Below, in pieces: positions 18,327-28,236 of a stretch of 64,000 bases of DNA. The translations under genes and the position numbers were made by a program. A model generated the notes under the pieces. That model saw only the letters and a program-made list of their open reading frames with translations, ran no database searches and had not been told where the DNA came from. The stretch is from Geodermatophilus sp. TF02-6 (GTDB lineage: Bacteria > Actinomycetota > Actinomycetes > Mycobacteriales > Geodermatophilaceae). The stretch is from contig NZ_QOHF01000017.1 of NCBI RefSeq assembly GCF_003319115.1, positions 46,827-110,826 of the forward strand, in the 5' to 3' direction. How positions within the stretch are numbered: position 1 is the stretch's first letter; each line of letters starts with the position of its first letter.

Positions 18327-19447
18327 GCGAACGAGACGGCACGGTGAGCCGCAGCGTGGTGCTCGCCGGGGGCGGCACCGGCGGGCACATCGAGCCGATG
18401 CTCGCCCTGGCCGACGCGCTGCGGCGCCGCGGTGCTCCTGCCCACCCACCCCTGCGGATCACCTGCCTGGGCACCGCCCGCGGCCTGGAGACCCGGCTGG
18501 TGCCGGCGCGCGGCTACGACCTGCGGCTGATCCCGCCGGTGCCGCTGCCGCGCACGCCCACCGTCGACCTGCTGCGGGTACCCGGCCGGGTGCGCCGCTC
18601 GGTGGCCGAGACGCGGACGCTGCTGCGGGAGCTGTCGGCCGACGTCGTCGTCGGCTTCGGCGGCTACGTGGCGCTGCCGGCCTACCTCGCCGCCCGCCGC
18701 GAGCGAGTGCCGGTCGTGGTGCACGAGCAGAACGCGCTGCCGGGCCTGGCCAACCGGGTCGGCGCCCGGCTGGCGGCCCGGGTGGCGGTGACCGTGCCCG
18801 GGACGCCGCTGCGCGGTGCCGAGTGCGTCGGCATGCCCCTGCGGACGACGATCAGCACGCTCGACCGCCCCGCCCGCCGGGCCGAGGCCCGCGCCGCCTT
18901 CGGTCTGGACGCCGACCGGCCCACGCTGCTGGTCGTCGGCGGGTCGCAGGGCGCGGCGTCGCTGAACCGGGCCGCCGCCGGCGCCGCCGACGCGCTCACC
19001 GCCGCCGGGGTGCAGGTGCTGCACGCCCGCGGGCCGAAGAACACCGACGTGACGGTCCCGTCCCGGGCGCCGGGCGGCGCGCCCTACGTCGTCGTCGACT
19101 ACCTCGAGCGCATGGACCTCGCCTACGCCGCCGCCGACCTGGCCCTGTGCCGGGCGGGCGCGGTGACCGTGGCCGAGCTCTCGGCGGTGGGGCTGCCGGC
19201 GGTGTTCGTGCCGCTGCCCATCGGCAACGGCGAGCAGCGGCGCAACGCGCTGCCGGTCGTCGCGGCCGGGGGAGGACTGCTGGTGGACGACGCCGACCTG
19301 TCGCCGTCCTGGATCGAGGAGCACGTGATCCCGCTGGCCACCGACCCGGCCGCGCTGGCCCGGTACGCCGAGCACGCCGCCGCGGCCGGGTCGCGCGACG
19401 CCGACGAGCGGCTGGCCGACATCGTGCTGCAGGCGGCCGGGCGGTGA
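18323..19447 (+). CDS. murG: Lipid II synthase MurG (GlcNAc transferase)
   Basis: 374 residues, GT28 family. [10 protein letters not shown] at 16-25 binds the lipid I head group; [28 protein letters not shown], and the donor-site [11 protein letters not shown] and [21 protein letters not shown] motifs are all present. It acts at the inner face of the membrane, adding GlcNAc to lipid I. GTG 18323 overlaps the ftsW stop; GTG 18344 ([11 protein letters not shown]) is an alternative start. The stop overlaps murC. Confidence 0.96.
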   Translation: MSERDGTVSRSVVLAGGGTGGHIEPMLALADALRRRGAPAHPPLRITCLGTARGLETRLVPARGYDLRLIPPVPLPRTPTVDLLRVPGRVRRSVAETRTLLRELSADVVVGFGGYVALPAYLAARRERVPVVVHEQNALPGLANRVGARLAARVAVTVPGTPLRGAECVGMPLRTTISTLDRPARRAEARAAFGLDADRPTLLVVGGSQGAASLNRAAAGAADALTAAGVQVLHARGPKNTDVTVPSRAPGGAPYVVVDYLERMDLAYAAADLALCRAGAVTVAELSAVGLPAVFVPLPIGNGEQRRNALPVVAAGGGLLVDDADLSPSWIEEHVIPLATDPAALARYAEHAAAAGSRDADERLADIVLQAAGR

Positions 19448-20895
19448 ACGCCGCCGCGGTGGCCGCGTGGGCCGGGACGGTGCCCACGCCCGAGGAGCTC
19501 GGCGCCGTCCACTTCATCGGCATCGGCGGGGCCGGGATGAGCGGGATCGCGCGGATCCTGCTGGCCCGCGGCGTGCGTGTCTCGGGCAGCGACCGCCGCG
19601 ACACCCCGACGCTGCTGGCGCTGCGCGCGCTCGGCGCCCGGGTGGAGGTGGGCCACGACCCGGCGCACCTCGGCGACGCCGACACCGTGGTGGTCTCCAC
19701 CGCCGTCCGCGACGACAACCCCGAGCTCGCCGCCGCCCGCGCGCGGGACCTGCGGGTGCTGCCGCGGGCGGTGGCGCTGGCCGCGGTCATGGCCGGCAAG
19801 CGCAGCGTCGCGGTGGCCGGCACCCACGGCAAGACCTCGACCACCTCGATGCTCACCGTCGCCGTGCAGGCCTGCGGCGCCGACCCGTCGTTCGCCATCG
19901 GCGGCGACCTCAACGAGTCGGGCAGCAACGCGCACGCGGGGGAGGGCGACGTCTTCGTCGCCGAGGCCGACGAGAGCGACCGCTCCTTCCTGCTGCTGGC
20001 CCCGCACGGGGCGATCGTCACCAACGTCGAGGCCGACCACCTGGACAACTACGGCGACCTGGCCGCGGTGGAGGCCGCCTTCGACCGGTTCCTCGGCACG
20101 GTCGCTCCCGAGGGCTTCGTCGTCCTGTGCGCCGACGACCCCGGCTCGGCGCGGCTGCACGGGGTGCCCACCCCGGCGCGGGTGCGCACCTACGGCACCG
20201 CCGAGGACGCCGACCTGCGCGTGCTCGACGTCGAGGTCGGCCCGGACGCCACCGCGTGGACCGCCGTCCTCGACGGGGAGGTGCTCGGCCGGGTGCAGAT
20301 CCGGGTGCCGGGGGAGCACATGGCCCGCAACAGCGCGGCCGCGCTGCTGGCCGGTCTCGAGCTGGGTCTGCCCGCCGAGGGGCTGGTCGCCGGGCTGGGC
20401 CGCTTCGGCGGGGTGCACCGCCGGTTCGAGCTCAAGGGCGCCGTCGGCGGCGTGCGGGTGTACGACGACTACGCCCACCACCCGACCGAGGTCGCCGCCC
20501 AGCTGCGGGCCGCGCGGGCGGTGGCCGGCGGGGGACGGCTGGTGGTCACCTTCCAGCCGCACCTGTACAGCCGCACGCGGGCGTTCGCCGCCGCGTTCGG
20601 CGCGGCGCTGGGGCTGGCCGACGAGGTCGTGGTCATGGACGTCTACGGCGCCCGGGAGGACCCGGTGCCCGGCGTGACCGGCGCGATGGTCGCCGACGCG
20701 GTCCCGCTGCCGGCCGAGCGGGTGCACTTCGAGCCGTCCTGGTCGGCCACCGCGCCGGCGCTGGCCGAGCGGGCGCGCCCGGGCGACCTGGTGATCACCA
20801 TGGGCGCCGGCAACGTCTCCATGGTCGGCCCGGAGGTGCTGGCGGCCCTGCGCGCCCGGCAGGCGCCCGGCGACCCGGGGGACCCGGCCCGGTGA
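19444..20895 (+). CDS. murC: UDP-MurNAc:L-alanine ligase MurC
   Basis: 483 residues. The N-terminal Rossmann motif [14 protein letters not shown] is near residue 25; the ATP site [10 protein letters not shown] starts at G126 (K130), then [26 protein letters not shown], and the ligase-domain [10 protein letters not shown]. It attaches the first residue, L-Ala, to UDP-MurNAc. The start overlaps murG and the stop overlaps ftsQ, both as GTGA, so murG, murC and ftsQ are translationally coupled. Confidence 0.96.
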   Translation: MNAAAVAAWAGTVPTPEELGAVHFIGIGGAGMSGIARILLARGVRVSGSDRRDTPTLLALRALGARVEVGHDPAHLGDADTVVVSTAVRDDNPELAAARARDLRVLPRAVALAAVMAGKRSVAVAGTHGKTSTTSMLTVAVQACGADPSFAIGGDLNESGSNAHAGEGDVFVAEADESDRSFLLLAPHGAIVTNVEADHLDNYGDLAAVEAAFDRFLGTVAPEGFVVLCADDPGSARLHGVPTPARVRTYGTAEDADLRVLDVEVGPDATAWTAVLDGEVLGRVQIRVPGEHMARNSAAALLAGLELGLPAEGLVAGLGRFGGVHRRFELKGAVGGVRVYDDYAHHPTEVAAQLRAARAVAGGGRLVVTFQPHLYSRTRAFAAAFGAALGLADEVVVMDVYGAREDPVPGVTGAMVADAVPLPAERVHFEPSWSATAPALAERARPGDLVITMGAGNVSMVGPEVLAALRARQAPGDPGDPAR

Positions 20896-21716
20896 GCCGC
20901 TCGGGGACGACCACCCGCGACCGGGCGCGCGGTGCGGCGTCCTCGCGGGACGGGGCCGCTCCCCGGCCCGCCCGCCGGACCGGCGGTGCAGCTCGGGCAC
21001 GACCGCGGCGCCGGGACACCCCCCGCGCCCGCCGTCGCCGGTGGTTCCTGCACGCCGGCGTCGCCGCCGCGGTGCTCGGCCTGCTGGCCTGGCTGCTGCT
21101 GGGCAGCCCCGTGCTCGCCGTCCACTCGGTGCAGGTGGACGGCGCGGCGACGCTGACCGACGCCGAGGTCGTCGAGGTGGCCGGCATCGCCGAGGGCACG
21201 CCGCTGCTGCGGGTCGACGTGGACGCCGCGCGCGCCCGCGTGGCGCGGCTGCCCCAGGTCGCCTCGGTCGAGGTGACCCGCGGGTGGCCGCGCAGCGTCG
21301 TCGTCACCGTGGTCGAGCGGATGCCGGTCGCCGTGGTGGACCAGGCCGGCACGCGGTCCCTGGTCGACGCCGACGGCGTGCTCTTCGACACGGTCACCGG
21401 CGACCCGCCGGCGGGCGTGGTCCCGCTGGACGTCACCTCCCCGGGCCCCGACGACCGGGCCACCCGGGCCGCGCTCGGCGCCCTCACCGCGCTGCCGGAC
21501 GACGTGCGCGCCTCCGTCGCCGCCGCCTCCGCGCGCACCCCCGAGGACGTCCGGCTGACCCTCACCGACGGCACCACCGTGCTGTGGGGCAGCGCCGACG
21601 ACGCGGGCGGGAAGGCCGCCGTCCTCGTCGCCCTGCTCGGCCAGCTGCACGCCGGCGCCCTCGACCCGGCCGGCACCATCGACGTCAGCGCACCGTCGGC
21701 GGTCGTGCTGCGCTGA
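20892..21716 (+). CDS. ftsQ: Cell division protein FtsQ (POTRA domain)
   Basis: 274 residues. A basic, Pro/Arg-rich cytoplasmic head of about 50 residues, one membrane helix near 53-72 (AAAVLGLLAWLLLGSP), a POTRA domain (VHSVQVDGAATLTDAEVVEVAGI and RVDVDAARARVARLPQV), then the FtsQ beta domain with a VVERMPVAVVDQ motif. Low-conservation family, but topology and place between murC and ftsZ fit. The stop is directly followed by a dispersed element, and, unusually, another gene separates it from ftsZ. Confidence 0.94.
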   Translation: MSRSGTTTRDRARGAASSRDGAAPRPARRTGGAARARPRRRDTPRARRRRWFLHAGVAAAVLGLLAWLLLGSPVLAVHSVQVDGAATLTDAEVVEVAGIAEGTPLLRVDVDAARARVARLPQVASVEVTRGWPRSVVVTVVERMPVAVVDQAGTRSLVDADGVLFDTVTGDPPAGVVPLDVTSPGPDDRATRAALGALTALPDDVRASVAAASARTPEDVRLTLTDGTTVLWGSADDAGGKAAVLVALLGQLHAGALDPAGTIDVSAPSAVVLR

Positions 21717-21850
21717 AGAAGGGACCTCCCTGCCCCCCACCCCTCGCAGGCTCGCGCCAGGCCCCCTCCCGGGCACCGCCGGCCCCTCTGCAGGGTCCCG
21801 CTGCGAGCCTGCGAGCAGTGGGGGCAGAGGGGTCCTTCTCCGAGGGGTGG
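21714..21850. repeat. Inverted pair of dispersed elements after ftsQ
   Basis: Left half starts at the stop: TGAAGAAGGGACCTCCC, with core CTCGCAGGCTCGCG from 21743. The right half is inverted, reading TGCGAGCCTGCGAGCAGTG and then GGGGTCCTTCTC. The arms pair over about 40 bp with mismatches, separated by about 40 bp. A second fragment (GGAGGGGGTCCTTCT) follows at about 21852-21870. A transcript would form a very long hairpin; terminator or mobile REP-like unit. Confidence 0.85.
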
Positions 21851-21913
21851 GCAGGAGGGGGTCCTTCTGCCTGCAGGGTGGCCTGCCGCTGACGCGGCGG
21901 GGAGGCTGGGCCG

Positions 21914-22498
21914 GTGACCACTGCGCCGATCAGCCGCTTCCCCGTGCCATCCCACGACCAGCTCGCCCCCGAGCTGCGCGAACGCTACGCCGAGGTCGAG
22001 GAGCGCTCGGGCTTCCTGCCCAACGTCTTCGCCGCGCTGGCCTGGCGCCCGGCCGAGGCCGCCGCGTTCTTCGCGCTGCACGACGCGCTCATGGACAAGG
22101 AGACCCCCGGCCTGTCCAAGGCCGACCGGGAACTGGTCGTGGTGGCCACCAGCGCGGCCAACGACTGCCTCTACTGCGTGGTCGCCCACGGCGCGATCGC
22201 CCGGGTCCGCGCCCGCGACCCGTACATCGCCGACCAGGTCGCCGTCGACTGGCGCAAGGCGCCGCTGCCGGAGCGGATGTCCGCGGTGCTCGACGTCGCC
22301 GTCCGGCTGGCGACCGAGCCGGTGACGGTCACCGCCGCCGACCTCGACCGGCTGCGCGGGCACGGCCTCACCGAGGACGACGTGTGGGACGTCGGGGCGA
22401 TCGTGTCGCTGTTCGCGCTGTCCAACCGGCTGGCGCACTGGGCCGCGATCCCGCCCAACGAGGAGTTCTTCCTGCTGGGGCGCGTCCCCCGCAGGTGA
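21914..22498 (+). CDS. AhpD-like peroxidase-related protein between ftsQ and ftsZ
   Basis: 194 residues with the carboxymuconolactone decarboxylase/AhpD fold. The redox motif CLYCVVAHG places C85, C88 and H92 as the CxxC...H active site; the N-terminus LAPELRERYAEVEERSGFLPNVFAALA and the C-terminal EFFLLGRVPR match the peroxidase-related subfamily. It probably reduces peroxides with a thiol or lipoyl donor. GTG 21914 follows GGAGGCTGGGCC. It has its own gap upstream (a dispersed element) and a large hairpin downstream, so it looks like an inserted, separately transcribed gene inside dcw. Its relevance to division is unknown. Confidence 0.88.
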   Translation: MTTAPISRFPVPSHDQLAPELRERYAEVEERSGFLPNVFAALAWRPAEAAAFFALHDALMDKETPGLSKADRELVVVATSAANDCLYCVVAHGAIARVRARDPYIADQVAVDWRKAPLPERMSAVLDVAVRLATEPVTVTAADLDRLRGHGLTEDDVWDVGAIVSLFALSNRLAHWAAIPPNEEFFLLGRVPRR

Positions 22499-22810
22499 CC
22501 GCCTCGCCCGAGGCGACCCCGCGCCGATCCGGTCGCGGCCGGGAGGGGCCGCACCCGGACCCCGGGGACGACACGCGCGGTGCCGCGACACGCCCGGCGC
22601 TGCAGGCGACTTCGCGAGTTCCTGCGCCCGGGCGTGTCCCGGCCCTCGACCTGGACATGAGACGTCCCGGGCGCGGGTCGTCACGCTGGGTGGTGCTGGA
22701 GTGACCAGCGGGTCGGGTGGGACCGGTGGGACCGCGCCGGTTCGACACGCCGCGTCCGAGAGGGTGCTTGTAGGGCCCGCGGAGGCGCACCTAACTTCGT
22801 CCGCGTCGAC
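22499..22810. other. Long intergenic region upstream of ftsZ
   Basis: Non-coding. A short CGCCTCG / CGAGGCG hairpin lies at 22500-22515, directly after the AhpD-like gene, and a large hairpin at 22587-22638. The 312 bases become less C-rich toward ftsZ. No RNA gene recognised. Confidence 0.5.
22587..22638 (+). terminator. Large hairpin between the AhpD-like gene and ftsZ
   Basis: Left arm GACACGCCCGGCGCTGCAGG, loop of 14 nt (CGACTTCGCGAGTT), right arm CCTGCGCCCGGGCGTGTC. The arms pair over about 18 bp with a small bulge. Likely a terminator for the AhpD-like gene; a structured ftsZ leader is the alternative. Confidence 0.6.
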
Positions 22811-22845
22811 CCAGTTGACATAACTATAAGGCTTTACTTGAGGAT
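22811..22845 (+). promoter_or_regulatory. ftsZ: A+T-rich ftsZ promoter region
   Basis: CCAGTTGACATAACTATAAG, then GCTTTACTTGAGGATG: by far the most A+T-rich stretch nearby. TTGACA (22815-22820) is a -35-like box; TATAAG (22825-22830) and TACTTG (22835-22840) are -10-like, but spacing to TTGACA is too short for one simple sigma-70 promoter, so overlapping promoters are likely. A similar GTTGACATAACT motif precedes ftsZ in other actinobacteria (recalled, not checked). Confidence 0.6.
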
Positions 22846-22869
22846 GAGGGTCGAGGTCGGGAGCCCCAC

Positions 22870-24156
22870 ATGACACCTCCGCACAACTACCTCGCGGTCA
22901 TCAAGGTCGTCGGCATCGGCGGCGGCGGGGTGAACGCGGTCAACCGGATGATCGAGGTCGGCCTCAAGGGGGTCGAGTTCATCGCCATCAACACCGACGC
23001 GCAGGCGCTGTTGATGAGCGACGCCGACGTCAAGCTCGACGTCGGCCGCGAGCTCACCCGCGGGCTGGGCGCCGGCGCGCAGCCGGACGTCGGCCGGCAG
23101 GCCGCCGAGGACCACCGCGAGGAGATCGAGGAGGTGCTCAAGGGCGCCGACATGGTCTTCGTGACCGCGGGTGAGGGTGGCGGCACCGGGACCGGCGGTG
23201 CGCCGGTCGTCGCCTCCATCGCCCGCAAGCTGGGCGCGCTGACCATCGGCGTGGTCACCCGGCCGTTCTCCTTCGAGGGCAAGCGGCGGGCCGTGCAGGC
23301 GGAGGCGGGGATCGAGGAGCTGCGCAACGAGTGCGACACGCTCATCGTCATCCCCAACGACCGGCTGCTGCAGCTGGGTGACCGCAACGTCAGCGTCATG
23401 GACGCCTTCCGGACCGCCGACCAGGTCCTGCTCTCCGGTGTCCAGGGCATCACCGACCTGATCACCACGCCCGGCCTGATCAACCTGGACTTCGCCGACG
23501 TCAAGTCGGTCATGTCCGGCGCCGGATCGGCGCTCATGGGCATCGGCAGCGCGCGCGGGGACAACCGGGCGCTGCTGGCCGCCGAGCAGGCCATCGCCAG
23601 CCCGCTGCTGGAGGCCTCCATGGAGGGCGCCCACGGCGTGCTGCTGTCCATCTCCGGCGGCTCGGACCTCGGCCTGTTCGAGATCAACGAGGCCGCCTCG
23701 CTGGTCTCCGACGCGGCCCACGCCGACGCCAACATCATCTTCGGTGCGGTCATCGACGACGCCCTCGGCGACGAGGTGCGGGTGACCGTCATCGCCGCCG
23801 GTTTCGACGGTGGCAGGCCCACCGGCCGCAAGGACGCCGGCGTCGCCTCGGTACCGACCGCGGCCCCGGTCGCCTCGCCGTCCCCCTCGCGGCTGCCCCT
23901 GCACCCGCAGCCGGTGACCGCGGCCGGGTCGGCGCCCACGGGTGAGCGGCTGGTCGGCTCGGTCCCGGCTCCGCAGGCGCAGGCCAACCCGCCCTCGGCG
24001 TCGCAGCTGCCGCCCCGTCCGCCCGTCGCGGCTGGCGGCGGCATCACCGTCCCCCCGCTGCCGCCCGTTCCGGGTGCCGCGGGTACCGGCCGCCGCCCGC
24101 TGTCCGACGAGGACTTCGAGGAGGAGCTCGACATCCCGGAGTTCCTGCGCCAGTGA
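22870..24156 (+). CDS. ftsZ: Cell division GTPase FtsZ
   Basis: 428 residues. The tubulin signature GGGTGTG is at 103-109; the N-terminus [15 protein letters not shown], the NTDAQAL loop, T7 loop region [11 protein letters not shown] and GSGSA-equivalent [14 protein letters not shown] are all present. A Pro/Ala-rich linker of about 100 residues leads to the C-terminal peptide DIPEFLRQ (421-428), the binding site for SepF and other partners. ATG 22870 has CGGGAG 6-7 bases upstream. It polymerises with GTP into the Z-ring. It has its own promoter region and ends in a dispersed element starting at the stop codon. Confidence 0.97.
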   Translation: MTPPHNYLAVIKVVGIGGGGVNAVNRMIEVGLKGVEFIAINTDAQALLMSDADVKLDVGRELTRGLGAGAQPDVGRQAAEDHREEIEEVLKGADMVFVTAGEGGGTGTGGAPVVASIARKLGALTIGVVTRPFSFEGKRRAVQAEAGIEELRNECDTLIVIPNDRLLQLGDRNVSVMDAFRTADQVLLSGVQGITDLITTPGLINLDFADVKSVMSGAGSALMGIGSARGDNRALLAAEQAIASPLLEASMEGAHGVLLSISGGSDLGLFEINEAASLVSDAAHADANIIFGAVIDDALGDEVRVTVIAAGFDGGRPTGRKDAGVASVPTAAPVASPSPSRLPLHPQPVTAAGSAPTGERLVGSVPAPQAQANPPSASQLPPRPPVAAGGGITVPPLPPVPGAAGTGRRPLSDEDFEEELDIPEFLRQ

Positions 24157-24285
24157 AGAAGGACCCCCCTGCCCCCCACCGCTCGCAGGCTCGCGGCGGG
24201 TCTCTGCAGGTGGGCCGCTGTCCTCCCCACCCCTCGCAGGCTCGCGGCGGGACCCTGCACGGGGCCGCCGTCCTCCCTGGGACGG
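24154..24285 (+). repeat. Two direct copies of the dispersed element after ftsZ
   Basis: Begins at the stop: TGAAGAAGGACCCCCC. The core CTCGCAGGCTCGCGGCGGG occurs exactly twice, at 24182-24200 and 24233-24251, a 51-bp period, each followed by CTGCA and a G/C-rich tail. Both copies have the same orientation, so this is not a simple terminator hairpin. Confidence 0.88.
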
Positions 24286-24289
24286 GGCC

Positions 24290-25021
24290 ATGAGCTCCAC
24301 CCCGGCCGCCCCGCAGGCGGTGCGACCCCGGCGGGTCGTCACCGACCGACGGGGCGGCCGGTCCCGTTCCCCGTACGACTCGTTCAACCTCGGCGACCAC
24401 GTCGGAGACGACCCGGCCGACGTGGCGGCCAACCGGGTCCGGCTGGCCCGCGAGCTCGGTGTCGACGCGGACCGGCTGGTGTGGATGACACAGGTCCACG
24501 GCGCGGGCGTCGCCGTGGTCGACGGTCCGGTCGCCGGGCCGCTGCCAGACACCGACGCCGTGGTCACGCGGACACCGGGGCTGGTGCTGTGCGTGCTGGT
24601 CGCCGACTGCGTGCCGGTGCTGTTCGCCGACCCCGTCGGCGGGGTGGTCGCCGCGGTGCACGCCGGGCGGGAGGGCGTCCGGCAGGGCGTCGTCCCGGCC
24701 GCGCTGGCCGCGATGGCCCGACTCGGCAGCCGGCCCACCGACGTCGCCGCGCTGCTCGGCCCGGCCGTCTGCGGCGCCTGCTACGAGGTGCCCCGCGCGC
24801 TGCAGGCCGAGGTGGCCCGGGTGGCGCCCGCCGCGGCGGTGCGCACCCGGAAGGGCACCCCGGGCCTGGACCTGCGGGCCGGGCTGGCCGAGCTGCTCCG
24901 CGGGGCCGGTGTCGGCCAGGTGGTGCACGACCCGCGGTGCACCGCCGAGGACCGCCTGCTGTTCTCCCACCGCCGCGACCGGGTGACGGGCCGGCAGGCC
25001 GGCGTCGTCTGGCTCGGCTGA
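24290..25021 (+). CDS. pgeF: Peptidoglycan editing factor PgeF / multicopper-oxidoreductase-fold laccase-domain protein
   Basis: 243 residues, YfiH/YlmD family. Motifs: [19 protein letters not shown], the metal-site [47 protein letters not shown] and the C-terminal [10 protein letters not shown]. These provide the Cys/His zinc site of the family, which acts on purine nucleosides in vitro and has been linked to correct muropeptide composition. Its place right after ftsZ is conserved in Gram-positives. ATG 24290 has GGACGGGG upstream. The stop is followed by GAGAGGACCCTGCAGGG, a minimal dispersed-element head. Confidence 0.92.
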   Translation: MSSTPAAPQAVRPRRVVTDRRGGRSRSPYDSFNLGDHVGDDPADVAANRVRLARELGVDADRLVWMTQVHGAGVAVVDGPVAGPLPDTDAVVTRTPGLVLCVLVADCVPVLFADPVGGVVAAVHAGREGVRQGVVPAALAAMARLGSRPTDVAALLGPAVCGACYEVPRALQAEVARVAPAAAVRTRKGTPGLDLRAGLAELLRGAGVGQVVHDPRCTAEDRLLFSHRRDRVTGRQAGVVWLG

Positions 25022-25056
25022 GAGAGGACCCTGCAGGGAGGGCCACGACCAACGGG

Positions 25057-25809
25057 ATGATCGTCGCCGTGAGCACCCCGGCCGACCGTCTCCAGGCGGT
25101 CCGCGCGCGCATCGCCGCCGCAGCCCGCGCCGCCGGTCGCGACCCCGCGTCGGTGACCCTGCTGGCGGTGAGCAAGACCTGGCCCGCGGCCGCCGTCCGG
25201 GAGCTCGCCGCGCTCGGGCAGGCCGACTTCGGGGAGAACCGCGCGCAGGAGCTCTCCGCCAAGGCCGCCGAGCTCGCCGACGCCCCGCTGCGCTGGCACT
25301 TCGTCGGCCAGCTGCAGCGCAACAAGGCCGCTGCCGTCGCCCGGCTCGGCGCCGTCGTCCACTCGGTGGACCGCCTGCCCCTCGCCCGGGCGCTCGCGCG
25401 GGTCGGTGCCGAGCGCGGGCGGCCGGTCGAGGTGTTCCTCCAGGTCGACCTCGGCGGACCGGAGGGCGAGCTGGCCGCCCGCGGTGGCGTCGACCCCGCA
25501 GCGGTGCCGGCGCTGGCCGACGCGGTGGCCGCCGAGGAGGGCGTCGTCCTGCGCGGGCTCATGGCGGTCGCCCCCCGCGGCGGCGACCCGGCGGCGGCGT
25601 TCGCCCGGCTGGCCGCCCTCGCCGAGCGCGTGCGGGCCGACCACCCCCGGGCGCGGGAGCTCTCCGCCGGCATGAGCGCGGACCTGGAGACGGCGGTCGC
25701 CGCCGGCAGCACCCTCGTGCGTGTCGGAACCGCGCTCTTCGGGCAGCGCCCCCTACCCTCCCCGGAGGACGAGTCACACCAGTCACACGGGCCACAGCAG
25801 CCCGGGTGA
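25057..25809 (+). CDS. YggS/PLPBP family pyridoxal-phosphate homeostasis protein
   Basis: 250 residues. A TIM-barrel PLP-binding protein: [10 protein letters not shown] carries the Schiff-base Lys (K40), followed by [36 protein letters not shown] and [27 protein letters not shown], the phosphate-binding end of the family. It buffers PLP and affects amino acid pools. ATG 25057 or GTG 25069 may be the start; neither has an ideally spaced ribosome site. The stop overlaps an in-frame GTG of sepF, but the sepF ribosome site is further on. Confidence 0.93.
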   Translation: MIVAVSTPADRLQAVRARIAAAARAAGRDPASVTLLAVSKTWPAAAVRELAALGQADFGENRAQELSAKAAELADAPLRWHFVGQLQRNKAAAVARLGAVVHSVDRLPLARALARVGAERGRPVEVFLQVDLGGPEGELAARGGVDPAAVPALADAVAAEEGVVLRGLMAVAPRGGDPAAAFARLAALAERVRADHPRARELSAGMSADLETAVAAGSTLVRVGTALFGQRPLPSPEDESHQSHGPQQPG

Positions 25810-25841
25810 GCGACGCGCGGCAACCGCAAGGGGGAGGGCCG

Positions 25842-26750
25842 ATGGCCGGAGCCATGCGCAAGATGGGCATCTACCTCGGGCTCGTCGAGGACGACGACGC
25901 CCGCGCCTACGGCCGGTACGAGGCCCGGCAGTCCGACTCCGCCGACCGGTACGACCGGCACGAGGAGCACCGGTACGGCCGCTACGCCCCCGAGGACGCC
26001 TACGACGACCACTACGACGACGCCGACCGCTACGGCGACCCCGACTACCGCGCCGACTACCGCAGCGACGCCCACCGAGCCGATCCCCACCGAGCCGATC
26101 CCCACCGTGCCGATCCCCACCGTGCCGATCCCCACCGTGCCGATCCCCACCGTGCCGATCCCCACCGTGCCGATCCCCACCGTGCCGACGACTACGAGGC
26201 CGACCTGGAGGCGGACCTGCCCCCGGCGCCCGACCCCGAGCCGGCCGCCCTGCCCCGCCGCCCCGGCTCGGGCCGCAACCTGGGCCTGGCGCCCTCCGCC
26301 GGCCCCGCCTCGCCTCGCCTCGGCGGGCTGGCCGGCGCCGGAGCCGGCCAGCTGCCCGGACCGGGCGCCAGCGGCGCCACGGCCGTCGGCGCGGCCGGGC
26401 TGGCCGTCCGCGAGCCGGCCGCGGCCGCTCCCGAGCCGGCGCCGACGCCTGCCCCGGCTCCCGCGCCGCAGCCCTACCGGATCACCACGCTGCACCCGCG
26501 CACCTACAACGAGGCCCGCCAGATCGGCGAGAGCTTCCGCGACGGGATGCCGGTCATCATGAACCTCACCGAGATGGAGGACGCCGACGCGAAGCGGCTC
26601 GTGGACTTCGCTGCGGGTCTGTCCTTCGGGCTGCGGGGTAGCATCGAGCGCGTCACGAACAAGGTGTTCCTGCTCAGCCCGAGGGACGTCGACGTGACGG
26701 CCGAGGACAAGGCCAAGATCCGCGAGGGCGGGTTCTTCAACCAGTCCTGA
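25842..26750 (+). CDS. sepF: Z-ring membrane anchor SepF with an internal pentapeptide repeat
   Basis: 302 residues, long for the family. The N-terminal membrane-targeting helix [14 protein letters not shown] is followed by an acidic, Tyr/Arg-rich disordered region containing eight HRADP-type pentapeptides (residues 78-117), a Pro/Ala linker, and the globular SepF domain (about 212-302: [40 protein letters not shown]). It tethers FtsZ to the membrane and bends it; in actinobacteria it replaces FtsA. ATG 25842 is chosen because GGGGGAGG lies 5 bases upstream. The repeat is encoded by a 15-bp minisatellite, so linker length may vary among strains. Confidence 0.95.
   Translation: MAGAMRKMGIYLGLVEDDDARAYGRYEARQSDSADRYDRHEEHRYGRYAPEDAYDDHYDDADRYGDPDYRADYRSDAHRADPHRADPHRADPHRADPHRADPHRADPHRADPHRADDYEADLEADLPPAPDPEPAALPRRPGSGRNLGLAPSAGPASPRLGGLAGAGAGQLPGPGASGATAVGAAGLAVREPAAAAPEPAPTPAPAPAPQPYRITTLHPRTYNEARQIGESFRDGMPVIMNLTEMEDADAKRLVDFAAGLSFGLRGSIERVTNKVFLLSPRDVDVTAEDKAKIREGGFFNQS
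26073..26192 (+). repeat. 15-bp minisatellite inside sepF
   Basis: Eight 15-bp units CACCG(A/T)GCCGATCCC in frame, the last ending GACGAC. The first two units have A, the rest T, at the sixth base. Encodes HRADP repeated. Unit changes keep the reading frame. Confidence 0.95.
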
Positions 26751-26804
26751 GGCCCCGAGCAGGACGCAGACCGGCACGCGACGTGCCCTGGACGAGCGAG
26801 GACC

Positions 26805-27101
26805 GTGGCTCTCTTCTGGCAGATCGTCTCGTCGGTCCTGTTCGTCTTCCTCGTCCTGCTCTTCGCGCGGTTCGTCATCGACTGGGTCATGGTGCTGGCA
26901 CGGAGCTGGCGGCCCTCGGGGATCGTGGCGGCCGGTCTGGAGGTCGTCTACGCCACGACCGACCCGCCGCTCAAGGCGATCCGCAAGGTGATCCCGCCGC
27001 TGAACCTGGGGACGATCCGGCTGGACCTCGGGTTTATGGTGCTCTTGATCGCCGTGTACATCCTGCGTGGCATCACGACCTCGCTCGCCGCCGCCGCGTG
27101 A
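26805..27101 (+). CDS. YggT family membrane protein
   Basis: 98 residues with two membrane segments (about 5-25 and 77-95) joined by a loop WSRPSG-like stretch and DPPLKAIRKVIPPLNLGTIRLDLG, the YggT signature. The family lies between sepF and divIVA in most actinobacteria and has been linked to osmotic tolerance and division; no enzymatic role is known. GTG 26805 has GCGAGGA just upstream. Most likely co-transcribed with sepF, 54 bp upstream. Confidence 0.9.
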   Translation: MALFWQIVSSVLFVFLVLLFARFVIDWVMVLARSWRPSGIVAAGLEVVYATTDPPLKAIRKVIPPLNLGTIRLDLGFMVLLIAVYILRGITTSLAAAA

Positions 27102-27204
27102 TCGCTGAAGCCGTCGGGGCTGGCGACGCCGGAGGCCGGGTGCGGTCGGCCGTCGCCTGTCCGACTCCGTCCCTGTCCCCGCTGTCCGCCCCGAGGTGAG
27201 CCCG

Positions 27205-27939
27205 ATGCCACTCACACCCGCCGACGTGCACAACGTCGTCTTCAAGAAGCCGCCGATCGGCAAGCGGGGCTACGACGAGGACGAGGTGGACGCGTTCCTC
27301 GACGTGGTGGAGGCCGAGCTGGCCCGGTTGATCGAGGAGAACAACGAGCTGCGCGCGGGCTCGGCGACCGGTCGCACACCCCGCGCCGAGGCCGCCGAGC
27401 CGCCGGCCCCCACTCCCACCCCGGCGCCCGCCGCCGCGCCGCCACCCCCGCCCGCCCCGCGGGAGGACGACAGCGCCCGCGCGTCGCGGATGTTGGCCCT
27501 GGCCACCGAGACCGCCGACCGGTACGTCAACGAGGCCAAGGCGCAGGCCGACCAGATGGTGGTCAGCGCCAAGACCAACAGCGAGCGCATGGTCACCGAC
27601 GCGCGGGCCAAGAGCGAGCAGATGGTCAGCGAGGCCAAGATGCGCGCCGACTCGATGGTCAGCGACGCCCGCACCCGCGCGGACACGATGGAGCGCGAGG
27701 CCCGCGCCAAGGCCGCCGCCCTCGACCAGGACGCCGAGCGTCGGCACGCCGAGGTCATGGGCTCGCTGGAGGAGAGGCGCGGCAGCCTGGAGCGCAAGAT
27801 CGAGGAGCTGCGCACGTTCGAGCGCGAGTACCGCACCCGGCTGCGTTCCTACATCGAGTCGCACCTGCGCGACCTGGACAGCCGCGGCTCGGCCGAGCCG
27901 GCGGTGGGCAGCCGCCAGACCCAGCACGCGACCGCCTGA
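27205..27939 (+). CDS. divIVA: Polar growth protein DivIVA (Wag31)
   Basis: 244 residues. The N-terminal DivIVA domain [20 protein letters not shown] with [18 protein letters not shown] is typical of Wag31; then a Pro/Ala linker at about 58-95 and a long coiled coil of repeating (A/S)xSMV/ERMV heptads to about 235. It recognises curved membrane, marks the poles and recruits cell-wall synthesis. ATG 27205 is chosen over GTG 27196 because GAGGTGAG lies 4-5 bases upstream and the family begins MPLTP. The stop is followed by GAGAGGGCCCC, a dispersed-element head. Confidence 0.95.
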   Translation: MPLTPADVHNVVFKKPPIGKRGYDEDEVDAFLDVVEAELARLIEENNELRAGSATGRTPRAEAAEPPAPTPTPAPAAAPPPPPAPREDDSARASRMLALATETADRYVNEAKAQADQMVVSAKTNSERMVTDARAKSEQMVSEAKMRADSMVSDARTRADTMEREARAKAAALDQDAERRHAEVMGSLEERRGSLERKIEELRTFEREYRTRLRSYIESHLRDLDSRGSAEPAVGSRQTQHATA

Positions 27940-28020
27940 GAGAGGGCCCCGGCCCCCAGGACTCGTAGAAGGACCCCGTCCTCCCCACCGCTCGCTCGCG
28001 GCGCGGCGGGTCCCGGACGA
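27937..28020 (+). repeat. Dispersed element after divIVA
   Basis: Stop TGA then GAGAGGGCCCC, and a second head GAAGGACCCCGTCCTCCCC from 27968, with core CGCTCGCTCGCGGCGCGGCG. The next 228 bp to the membrane-protein gene hold no recognisable coding sequence. Confidence 0.75.
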
Positions 28021-28236
28021 GGCCAGCGGTGCCCTGGAGGAGGCCGACGCCAGGAGAGGGCCGCCCCGGGACGGGCCGCCCTGGAGGGCCACCGCTCGGG
28101 GACGCCGACGGGGGGCCCGGCGCGGAGTCCGGCCGGCGCAACCGTCCGACGACACCCTCCCGACAGAGGCCCCGGACGAGGTCCGAAGGCCCTTGTGGCG
28201 TCCGGTCGCCGCGGCGAGCACGGCGGGGGACCCGAC

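Noticed and set aside
22815..22830. Single classic sigma-70 promoter for ftsZ
   Set aside because: TTGACA and TATAAG are only 4 bp apart; kept as a promoter region, not as one defined promoter.
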